This document shows positions 1-7,374 of a stretch of 64,000 nt of DNA, one piece after another. Numbering within the stretch: position 1 is the first letter of the stretch; each line of letters opens with the position of its first letter. The stretch comes from Nocardia flavorosea (GTDB lineage Bacteria; Actinomycetota; Actinomycetes; Mycobacteriales; Mycobacteriaceae). The translations under genes and the position numbers were made by a program. Below the pieces are notes generated by a model, which was not told the DNA's origin, did no database searches, and worked only from the letters and a program-made list of their open reading frames with translations. The stretch is from contig NZ_JADLQL010000007.1 of NCBI RefSeq assembly GCF_015477805.1, positions 335,349 to 399,348 of the forward strand, in the 5' to 3' direction.

Positions 1-825
1 GATATCCTCCACGCTCACATTGGGATAGCCGCGCGCATGGAACAGTTCCACGCCTTTGCGCAGCAGCAGTTCGTGTTTGAACGAGTCCGGAATTTCCACC
101 GGCGGGGCGGGCGCGGTGTCCACCGGTGGCGGCAAAGTGACTTCCGCAATACCGGCGCAGATCGAAACCAATAGAGCGACAAGAGGTTTCGTGGGAAGCG
201 CCGCATGGTGGTCGGCGATGCTGGTGATGACCGACAACAGCGATATCGCCAGCACCTTGCGGTCGCCGTTGCTCAGGCCGGGGCAATACGCGGTGAGCCG
301 GCTCTCCAGCGCGTCCAGCACCACCGCCTGCTGCTCGGCGCGGACCTCCTGATCCGCGGGTTCCAGATAGCGACCTTCCCAGCGCACCAGCGCGACACTG
401 GCCCGGTTGGCGACGGTGACCGCGCTCAGCGCCTCGAGCACCTGCCGCAGCGCCTGCTGCGGCGGCAGGTCCGCGGCGTCGGCCGGCAACCGGACCGATT
501 CGGCCATCGCCTGCCCGACCCGCAGCGATTCCTCCTGGAACAGCGCGTACTTGCTCGGGTAATGCCGGTACAGCGCCGCCGAACTGATCCCCAGGCCGCC
601 GGCGATATCCTCCATGCTCACACCGTGGTAGCCCAGGGACCCGAAGGCATTGGCCGCCGCGGCGGCAATCTGCGCCCGCCGGTTCTTCGGCCGGCGCCGC
701 ACCGGGCGCGCGGGCAGATCACCCGTGCTCTTGCGGGCGTCGGCGCCGTCTCCGGCCAGGTCGTCGCGGCCGCGCACGCGCACCGCGGGCGTGGACGGCC
801 GGGCCCGGCTGTTGTCGACGCTCAT
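1..825 (-). CDS. TetR/AcrR-type regulator with two tandem HTH domains (partial, C-terminus beyond window edge)
   Basis: Transcriptional regulator; 275 codons are visible and the gene runs off the left edge. The ATG at 825 is preceded by AGGA about 11 bases upstream. Residues 1-45 are a basic, probably disordered leader. A TetR N-terminal helix-turn-helix follows, with the sequence GVSMEDIAGGLGISSAALYRHY near residues 70-90, then a helical ligand-type domain. Near residue 255 a second TetR-like start appears (LLRKGVELFHARGYPNVSVEDI), so the protein looks like two TetR units fused head to tail. Such double-TetR proteins of about 400 residues are, to my knowledge, found in mycobacteria and relatives. 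It lies 153 bp downstream of the alcohol dehydrogenase on the same strand and might control it. The ligand is unknown. Confidence 0.85.
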   Translation of the reverse strand, partial: MSVDNSRARPSTPAVRVRGRDDLAGDGADARKSTGDLPARPVRRRPKNRRAQIAAAAANAFGSLGYHGVSMEDIAGGLGISSAALYRHYPSKYALFQEESLRVGQAMAESVRLPADAADLPPQQALRQVLEALSAVTVANRASVALVRWEGRYLEPADQEVRAEQQAVVLDALESRLTAYCPGLSNGDRKVLAISLLSVITSIADHHAALPTKPLVALLVSICAGIAEVTLPPPVDTAPAPPVEIPDSFKHELLLRKGVELFHARGYPNVSVEDI

Positions 826-978
826 CCCGTAATCCTATCGTCGGCCGACCGGCGTCCGAGCCCCGCACCCCGGTCAGGCAGGTATTCCGTGCTGCTCGGG
901 ATGGGGTATCGCCGGTGGGCGAGTTCGTGGCCGGCCGAGACCTGCCGCGAACTCGGTGGTAGCTGGTAGTCCTGTGGG

Positions 979-2019
979 CTACGGCACGATCACCGCTCGT
1001 CCCCGCAGGGTTCCGGCGGCGAGCCGGCGGTAGGCCTCCGGCGCATCGTCCAGGGAAAACCGCTCGACCGCGATATCGAGAACGCCGTCGCGCGCGAGAT
1101 CGATCAGCTCGATCAGTTCGGCACGGGCTCCCCAATACGGGGAGGTCGCGGTCGCCTCGTACGGGCTCACACCGAAACCGATTCGCGCGGCCGATTTACC
1201 GTCACCGATACCGACGATGGTCACATCGGAGTCCACGCCCGCCACCGCCATCGCGGTATCGATGGTCGGCTGGAAACCGACGAAATCGAGTACCAGGCTC
1301 GCACCGGCCGGCCCGGTGAGCTTGCGGACGTTGCCGGCGGCGTTCGCATCGGAGAGCACGGCCTCGTGGGCGCCCACCGAACGTGCGAAATCGAGCTTGT
1401 CGTCGTTGACGTCCAACGCGATGACCCGGGTGGAAGTCAGATGCCGCAGTAGCTGGATGGCGACATGGCCGAGACCGCCGCTGCCGATCACGACTGTCCA
1501 GGATCCCGGGCGCAGTTTGCCCAGCGAGCGTTTGATCGCGTGATACGGGGTGAGCCCCGCATCGGTGAGCGGCACGGTGGCCACCGGGTCCAGATCGCCG
1601 ATCGGCACCAGGTGGCGGGGCGAATCGACGATCAGATATTCGGCGATGGCCCCCGGTGCGCCGAGACCGGGCGGAAGAATGCGCAGTTCGGCCGCGCGGG
1701 AACAGTAGTTCTCCAGACCTTGCGCGCAGAACCAGCAGTTACCGCAGCCCCACGGGCCGTAGACCACGACACTCGTGCCGATATCGATCCCCCGGACCCC
1801 GGCGCCGACGGCCGCGACCTCACCGGCCCCTTCGTGCCCGAGTGTCAGCGGAAGTTCGATACCGAAGTTCTCCGGCGGGTTGTTCATGACGAAATCATCG
1901 GAATGGCATACACCGGCCGCAGTCACCCGGAGCAACACCTCACCGGGGCCTGGTTCGGGGGTGGGAATTTCACGGACCTCCGGTTCCGCACCGACGGCCA
2001 CATGCTGCAGAGCCTTCAT
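979..2019 (-). CDS. adh: Zinc-dependent NAD(P) alcohol dehydrogenase (MDR family)
   Basis: Medium-chain zinc alcohol dehydrogenase of 346 residues, interconverting alcohols and aldehydes or ketones with NAD(H). Catalytic zinc ligands are visible at Cys38 (AAGVCHSDD) and His62-Glu63 (GHEG). Structural zinc cysteines are Cys92, Cys95, Cys98 and Cys106. The Rossmann motif GSGGLG is at 179-184. From memory, the sequence is very close along its whole length to the broad-range ketone-reducing ADH of Rhodococcus (RE-ADH type), including the YGPWGCGNCW segment; I could not run an alignment. The start is ATG, with a weak GGAGAGG about 11-13 bases upstream. It precedes the tandem TetR gene on the same strand. 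The physiological substrate is not shown by the sequence. Confidence 0.93.
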   Translation of the reverse strand: MKALQHVAVGAEPEVREIPTPEPGPGEVLLRVTAAGVCHSDDFVMNNPPENFGIELPLTLGHEGAGEVAAVGAGVRGIDIGTSVVVYGPWGCGNCWFCAQGLENYCSRAAELRILPPGLGAPGAIAEYLIVDSPRHLVPIGDLDPVATVPLTDAGLTPYHAIKRSLGKLRPGSWTVVIGSGGLGHVAIQLLRHLTSTRVIALDVNDDKLDFARSVGAHEAVLSDANAAGNVRKLTGPAGASLVLDFVGFQPTIDTAMAVAGVDSDVTIVGIGDGKSAARIGFGVSPYEATATSPYWGARAELIELIDLARDGVLDIAVERFSLDDAPEAYRRLAAGTLRGRAVIVP

Positions 2020-2629
2020 AAGCGTGTCTGTCCTCTCCCTGAGCCGAACGACTGTGTGCGTACAGATGGAGCGGGACTTGCTTCTGGATCAGCTCGGTTC
2101 AGGCTAGTTCGCCCACCTGCCCGTCCGGTGGATTTTGCGGTTACCGGGACCTACCCGCCGCACCGGCATCGCCGCGCTGGGCAGCTCCACGATCGGCGAG
2201 TCGGGCACCCCCGCCGCGTATATCTACGCGTGGCCGCGCTCGTGGTGGGCGTTCGGCTGTATCCGATTCCGTCGCCCGGGGCGCATGTGTACGACGTGTG
2301 CGGGCAGCAGGTACGAATGCCGTGCCGGTGGTGGTGGCGGGTTGCCGACGAGTGCAGTTGTGTATGGGGTCGCGCTGGGGTGGGCCTGCGGCCACCACCA
2401 GTTCCGCCGCTCGGCCGATCGATACGTCATGCGCGCGACCGCCGGGGGCCGGGTGGTCGGTGATCGTCGGCCCACGGGCCCGGTTCGGGTGATGTGCGTG
2501 GATGGTGTGTGTTCTGGCCGGCGCCGACGTGGCAGTCTTGCCGCCCGGTGTGCATGCGTGCCTGCGCGGGACGGTACGGGCGTGTGACCGCCGCGTCACA
2601 GAGGCCGGACCCTGCGGGATCGGGCGCGG
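2020..2629. other. 610-bp intergenic region, no supported gene
   Basis: This is the space between the end of the acetoacetyl-CoA synthetase gene and the start of adh, both on the minus strand. Several open frames exist on both strands (for example 2135-2587 plus and 2141-2599 minus), but their translations are Arg/Pro/Ala-rich with no recognisable domain. It presumably holds the adh promoter and the terminator of the upstream operon; I could not identify either with confidence. Confidence 0.6.
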
Positions 2630-4582
2630 TCAGCGGCTGCCGGGTGGGCGGATACCGCTGTACCAGTCGAGTAGGGCCGGATCGTCGACGGCGCTGCGTT
2701 CCACCACCCGGGCCGGGTCGGCGCCTTGGAACAGGCGTTTGATCGGCACCTCGAGTTTCTTGCCGGTGCGGGTGTGCGGGACGGCGGGTGCGGCCAGGAT
2801 CTCGTCGGGGACGTGGCGCGGGGAGACCTCGGTGCGGATCACCTCTTTGATCCGGTCACGCAGGTCGTCGGTGAGTTCGGCCCCCGGGGCGAGTACGACG
2901 AACAGCGGCATCCAGTAGCCGCCGTCGGCCTGCTCCGCGCCGATGACCAGGGCTTCGCTGATCTCGGGCAATCGCTCCACCGCCTGGTAGATATCGGCGC
3001 TGCCCATCCGGATACCGTGCCGGTTGAGAGTGGAATCGGAGCGGCCGTGCACCACCACGCTGCCGTGTCCGGTCAGGGTGATCCAGTCGCCGTGCCGCCA
3101 GACGCCGGGATAGGTGTCGAAGTAGGCGTCGTGGTAGCGGGCGCCCTCGGGGTCGCGCCAGAAGCGGATGGGCATGGACGGCATGGGGGCCGTGACCACC
3201 AGTTCGCCCACCTCGTCGCGGACCGGCTGACCGGACTCGTCGTAGGCGTCGAGGGCGACCCCCAGGTACGGCGCCGACAGCTCGCCCGGCCACACCGGGA
3301 CGGTACGCACCCCACCCGCGAATGCCGACACCACATCGGTGCCGCCGCTGATGGAGGCCACCGGGACCCCACCCGCGTTCTCGTGCAACCACAACGAGGA
3401 GGCGGGCGGCAGCGAGGAACCGGTGATTCCGATGAGTCGCAGTGCGGACAGGTCGTGATCGGCGGCCGGTGTCGAGCCCGCCTTCATACAGCCCAGGACG
3501 TAGCCGGGGCTGGTGCCCAGCACGGTGGTGCCGGTGCGGGCCGCGATCTCCCACAGCGTGTCCGGCTGCGGATGGGCGGGACTGCCGTCGTAGCAGACGA
3601 TGGTGGCGCCGGTGAGCAGGCCGGCGATCTGGAAGTTCCACATCATCCAGCTCGGGCTGGTGTACCAGAGGAAGGTGTCGTCGGTTCCGATATCGGATTG
3701 CAGTGCAACGGCTTTGAGGTGTTCCAGGACCACGCCGCCGTGACCGTGCACGATTCCCTTGGGAAGCCCGGTGGTGCCGGAGGAGAAGACGATCCACAGC
3801 GGATGCGCGAATTCGACCGGCTCGGTCTCGGGCAGCGCCGGCGTAGGCCCGGCCGGATCGGCGGCCACCGACCACGGTGTGCTGTCGGGGATCTCGATAC
3901 CCAGCCGGGACACCACGACGGTGGCACGCAAGGTATCCAGTCCGGCGCGCAGCGCGGCGATATCGGCGCTCTTGTCGTGCGCCTTGCCGCCGTAGCGGTA
4001 GCCGTCGGCGGTGACCAGGATCGTGGGTTCCAGCTGGCCCAGCCGGTCCAGGGCGGCCTTGGCCGAATAGTCCTGACCGCAGGCGCTCCACACGGCGCCG
4101 ACCGCCGCGGTGCCCAGGAAGGCGATTACGGTTTCGGTGATATTCGGCAGATAACCGATCACCCGGTCGCCGGGCCGGACCCCCAGTTCGCGTAGCGAAT
4201 GGGCGAAAGCGGCCACCGCAGCCAGCAGTTCGGCCCAGGAGGTTTCGGCGACCTCGCCGGTCTCCTCGGTGACCTGCAGTATCGCCGGGCGGTCGGTGCG
4301 AGCCTGGGCAACCACCCGGTCCACGTAGTTCAGGCCGGTCCCGGGAAACCATTGCGCCCCCGGCATATCGGGCCGGGGCAAAACCTCGCCCGCGACGGGG
4401 CCCAGATCGAAGTAATCCCACAGCGCTGCCCAGAAATCGGCGAGATTGTCCACCGACCACCGCCACAGGGCGTGATAGTCCGGTAGCTCGGCGCCGGTCC
4501 GCGTTTCGACGAAACGGGCGAAATCGGTAACCCGGGCATCGGCGATATCGTGTGCGCTGGGGACCCACTGTGGTTCCACCAC
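2630..4582 (-). CDS. Acetoacetyl-CoA synthetase (acetoacetate-CoA ligase)
   Basis: ATP-dependent ligase turning acetoacetate into acetoacetyl-CoA (AMP-forming). The 650-residue length matches the family (about 650). The phosphate-binding motif FSSGTTGLPKG is at 266-276. The late HGRSDSTLNRHGIRMGSADIY block and the C-terminal TGKKLEVPIKR, which carries the acetylatable lysine, are typical of AACS rather than acetyl-CoA synthetase. The start is one of two adjacent GTG codons (4582 or 4579), preceded by a perfect AGGAGG at 4588-4593. It sits 203 bp downstream of citE on the same strand. HMG-CoA lyase activity there would release acetoacetate, so this enzyme would finish leucine breakdown. An alternative is activation of a related short 3-oxo acid. 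Confidence 0.92.
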   Translation of the reverse strand: MVEPQWVPSAHDIADARVTDFARFVETRTGAELPDYHALWRWSVDNLADFWAALWDYFDLGPVAGEVLPRPDMPGAQWFPGTGLNYVDRVVAQARTDRPAILQVTEETGEVAETSWAELLAAVAAFAHSLRELGVRPGDRVIGYLPNITETVIAFLGTAAVGAVWSACGQDYSAKAALDRLGQLEPTILVTADGYRYGGKAHDKSADIAALRAGLDTLRATVVVSRLGIEIPDSTPWSVAADPAGPTPALPETEPVEFAHPLWIVFSSGTTGLPKGIVHGHGGVVLEHLKAVALQSDIGTDDTFLWYTSPSWMMWNFQIAGLLTGATIVCYDGSPAHPQPDTLWEIAARTGTTVLGTSPGYVLGCMKAGSTPAADHDLSALRLIGITGSSLPPASSLWLHENAGGVPVASISGGTDVVSAFAGGVRTVPVWPGELSAPYLGVALDAYDESGQPVRDEVGELVVTAPMPSMPIRFWRDPEGARYHDAYFDTYPGVWRHGDWITLTGHGSVVVHGRSDSTLNRHGIRMGSADIYQAVERLPEISEALVIGAEQADGGYWMPLFVVLAPGAELTDDLRDRIKEVIRTEVSPRHVPDEILAAPAVPHTRTGKKLEVPIKRLFQGADPARVVERSAVDDPALLDWYSGIRPPGSR

Positions 4583-4785
4583 AGAAACCTCCTATTTTCG
4601 ATCAGTGCTCATCATCGCGCAGGTGCAGGTCGCGCAACCGGTTGTAGGGGTGAGCTTCGGGAGCCGGCGTCGACAGCTCGGGCAACCGGTGTGTACTGTG
4701 CGCGTCCGGGCGGGCCGCTGCCGGGCGGCGATGAAACTCGAGCACGGGGTGGTCCGCGGTGCGGAGAGGCCGGATCATCTGCATA

Positions 4786-5646
4786 TCAGCCGGTGGCCCG
4801 GTCGCCGATTCGCTGGAGGATCTGTTCGGCGTGGCGGAGTAGCGGGGCATCCACCATGCGGCCCTCATAGGTGAAGACGCCGCGGTGATTCGGGGCGGCG
4901 GCGAGGACACCCCGCGCCCATTCCACCTCCGCTTCGGAGGGCGCGTAGGCCGCGCGGATCACCGGGATCTGGGACGGGTGGATGGCGACCTTGATATCGA
5001 ACCCCACGGCCACCGCGTCCTCGGCTTCGGCGCGTAAACCGTCGAGGTCGGGGATGTTCAGGTACACCATGTCCAAGGCGAGCCGCCGGTGTGCCTTGGC
5101 GGCGAGCAGGCCGGTGCTGCGCAGGTGCAGCGCCACATCCCGGTAGCCGCCGTCGGGGCGGCGGGTGCCGGTGCCGCCCATGGCGGCGACGAGATCCTCG
5201 ACACCGCACATCACGCCCAGCGTGCCGGGTGCGGCGGCGATGGATTCGATGGCCAGCGCGCCCGCGGGGGATTCGACGAGCGCGAAGACTTGGTAGCCGG
5301 TGAGACCGCCGATCTGTTCGGCGGATTCGGCTTTCGGCAGCATGATCAGCCGGTATTCGGTGCCGCGCAGGGCCTGTAGGTCCAGGTCGTGCTCGGCGGT
5401 GCCGGCCGGGTTGACCCGGACGACGGTGGTGGCGGGGTCGAGCGGGGTCTGGGTGAGAGCCCTGCGGGCCGCCGGTTTATCGGCCGCTGCGACACCGTCC
5501 TCGAGGTCGAGGATCACCACGTCGGCGGCGTCGGCGGCCTTGCGGTAACGCTCCGGGCGGTCGGCCGGGCAGAACAGCCAGGCGGGCCCGGCGGGCCGCC
5601 ATCCGGTGTCTGCGGTGGGTGGCACGGTCACCGGCCGGTCTCTCAT
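4786..5646 (-). CDS. citE: CitE-like beta-hydroxyacyl-CoA lyase (leucine operon)
   Basis: HpcH/HpaI-CitE family TIM-barrel lyase of 286 residues. The metal-binding DLEDG motif is at 47-51, with RVNP, LVESPAG and the C-terminal AIHPSQIPVI segment all present. The neighbourhood and order match Mycobacterium tuberculosis Rv2498c, described as a bifunctional lyase acting on (R)-HMG-CoA and (S)-citramalyl-CoA. The expected reaction here is cleavage to acetyl-CoA plus acetoacetate (leucine) or pyruvate (itaconate). The start codon overlaps the maoC stop in ATGA, implying translational coupling. The specific substrate is inferred from context; the family assignment is secure. Confidence 0.9.
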   Translation of the reverse strand: MRDRPVTVPPTADTGWRPAGPAWLFCPADRPERYRKAADAADVVILDLEDGVAAADKPAARRALTQTPLDPATTVVRVNPAGTAEHDLDLQALRGTEYRLIMLPKAESAEQIGGLTGYQVFALVESPAGALAIESIAAAPGTLGVMCGVEDLVAAMGGTGTRRPDGGYRDVALHLRSTGLLAAKAHRRLALDMVYLNIPDLDGLRAEAEDAVAVGFDIKVAIHPSQIPVIRAAYAPSEAEVEWARGVLAAAPNHRGVFTYEGRMVDAPLLRHAEQILQRIGDRATG

Positions 5647-6173
5647 CCCTGCTCCACCGGCCGCATCCGGATCATGGCGTGCCGGGTCGCGATACCGACG
5701 ATGGTGCCGTGCTGATTGCGCGCCACATGCCGGAACGTGACCACGCCCTGACCGGGCCGGCTCTTGGATTCGCGTTTGTTCAGGACAACGGTTTCGACAT
5801 AGATGGTGTCGCCGTGGAACAGCGGTGCCGGGAATTTCACATCCTCGAAACCGAGGTTGGCGACCGTGGTGCCCTGGGTGAGATGCGCGACCGCCAGCCC
5901 GACCATCGTGCCGAGCGTGAACAGCGAGTTAACCAGCCGCTCGTGGAACGGTTCCTGGGCGTCGCTGTAGGCCTTGTCGATGTGCAGGCCCTGGTTGTTC
6001 ATGGTGAGGGTGCTGAACAGCACATTGTCGGTTTCGGTCATGGTGCGGCCGGGCCGGTGCTCGTAGAGCACACCTGTTTCCAATTCTTCGAACCACAGAC
6101 CGGACTGGACGACCCGGCGCAGGCCGGTGATGTCGTGCTCGACCTGCTTGGTGATCTTGTTCTCCCCGCTCAC
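5643..6173 (-). CDS. MaoC-like hot-dog dehydratase/hydratase
   Basis: MaoC-type enoyl-CoA hydratase/dehydratase of 176 residues, positional equivalent of M. tuberculosis Rv2499c. Expected role: hydrating methylglutaconyl-CoA or itaconyl-CoA to the hydroxyacyl-CoA that the neighbouring CitE-like lyase cleaves. The catalytic histidine is in MNNQGLHID (His64). The aspartate of classical R-hydratases (D-x-N-P-x-H) corresponds to Asn59 here, which I believe is usual in the mesaconyl/itaconyl-CoA branch. It overlaps fadE upstream and citE downstream by four bases each (ATGA), so the three are translated as a unit. Confidence 0.88.
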   Translation of the reverse strand: MSGENKITKQVEHDITGLRRVVQSGLWFEELETGVLYEHRPGRTMTETDNVLFSTLTMNNQGLHIDKAYSDAQEPFHERLVNSLFTLGTMVGLAVAHLTQGTTVANLGFEDVKFPAPLFHGDTIYVETVVLNKRESKSRPGQGVVTFRHVARNQHGTIVGIATRHAMIRMRPVEQG

Positions 6174-7330
6174 AGCCCGAGCTCCCGTCCGATCAGCATG
6201 AGTTGTACTTCCGTGGTGCCCTCGCCGATCTCCAGGATCTTGCTGTCGCGGTAGTGGCGGGCCACCGGGTATTCGTTCATGAACCCGTAGCCGCCGAAGA
6301 TCTGGGTGGCGTCCCGGGCGTTGTCCATGGCGGCCTCACTGGCCACCAGTTTGGCGATGGACGCCTGCTTCTTGAACGGTTTCCCGGCCAGCATGAGTGC
6401 CGCGGCGTCGTAGTAGGCGGTACGCGCGGTATGCGCGCGCGCCTCCATCCGGGCGATCTTGAATGCGATGGCCTGATTGCTGCCGATTGTCCGGCCGAAC
6501 GCCTCGCGTTCGCCGGCGTAGCGCACACATTCGTCCACACACCCCTGGGCCGCACCGACCGAGAGCGCGGCGATGGCGATCCTGCCTTCGTCCAGAATGC
6601 GCAGGAAGTTGGCGTAGCCGCGGCCGCGTTCGCCGAGCAGGTTCTCCTTGGGCACCCGGACATCGGCGAAAGTGAGGGGATGGGTGTCCGAGGCGTTCCA
6701 GCCGACCTTGTTGTAGGCGGGTTCGGCCGTGAAACCGGGGGTATCGGCGGGCACCAGGATGGTGGAGATCTCCTTCTTGCCGCCGGTCTGCCCGGTCACC
6801 GCGGTCACGGTCACCAGGGCGGTGATATCGGTGCCGGAATTGGTGATGAACTGCTTGTTGCCGTTGATGACCCAGCTGTCACCGTCCTCAACGGCGGTGG
6901 TACGGGTACCCCCGGCGTCGCTGCCCGCGCCGGGTTCGGTGAGCCCGAACGCGCCCAGGTTCTCGCCACTGGCGAGCCGGGGCAGCCACTCTTGCTTCTG
7001 TTTGTCGTCACCGAACCGGTAGATCGGCATGGCCCCGAGCGAAACCCCGGCTTCCAGGGTGATCGCGACACTCTGATCGACCTTGCCGAGTTCCTCCAGT
7101 GCCAGGCACAGCGCGAAATAGTCGCCGCCCATCCCGCCGTATTCCTCGGGGAACGGCAACCCGAACAGCCCCATCTTCGCCATACCCGCGACGACCTCGT
7201 ACGGGAAACTGTGCTCGGCATCGTGTTTCGCCGCCACAGGCGCGACCACCTGATTCGCGAAATCCCGTACGGTCAGCGCGAGGTCGCGGTAGGGGTCGGG
7301 CAGGGTGCCGGTGGACAGGAAATCGCTCAC
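6170..7330 (-). CDS. fadE: Acyl-CoA dehydrogenase, isovaleryl/branched-chain type
   Basis: FAD-dependent acyl-CoA dehydrogenase of 386 residues, normal length for the short/branched-chain family. FAD/substrate motifs include LTEPGAGSDAGG and WVINGNKQFITNSG; the C-terminal FGGYGFMNEYPVARHYRD block and EIGEGTTEVQ are present. Glu370 in EGTTE is at the usual catalytic-base position of SCAD-like enzymes. True isovaleryl-CoA dehydrogenases often use another glutamate, so the exact acyl chain is uncertain. Location directly after accA1 and before maoC/citE matches fadE19 (Rv2500c) and supports isovaleryl-CoA to methylcrotonyl-CoA oxidation. Confidence 0.9.
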   Translation of the reverse strand: MSDFLSTGTLPDPYRDLALTVRDFANQVVAPVAAKHDAEHSFPYEVVAGMAKMGLFGLPFPEEYGGMGGDYFALCLALEELGKVDQSVAITLEAGVSLGAMPIYRFGDDKQKQEWLPRLASGENLGAFGLTEPGAGSDAGGTRTTAVEDGDSWVINGNKQFITNSGTDITALVTVTAVTGQTGGKKEISTILVPADTPGFTAEPAYNKVGWNASDTHPLTFADVRVPKENLLGERGRGYANFLRILDEGRIAIAALSVGAAQGCVDECVRYAGEREAFGRTIGSNQAIAFKIARMEARAHTARTAYYDAAALMLAGKPFKKQASIAKLVASEAAMDNARDATQIFGGYGFMNEYPVARHYRDSKILEIGEGTTEVQLMLIGRELGL

Positions 7331-7374
7331 CTTCGCCTCATTTCGTTCTCGTCAGTGGTGCCGAACCGCCGGTG

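Noticed and set aside
2135..2599. Open frames on both strands in the adh-AACS intergenic space
   Set aside because: No recognisable domain, poor residue composition and no convincing ribosome-binding site; treated as intergenic.
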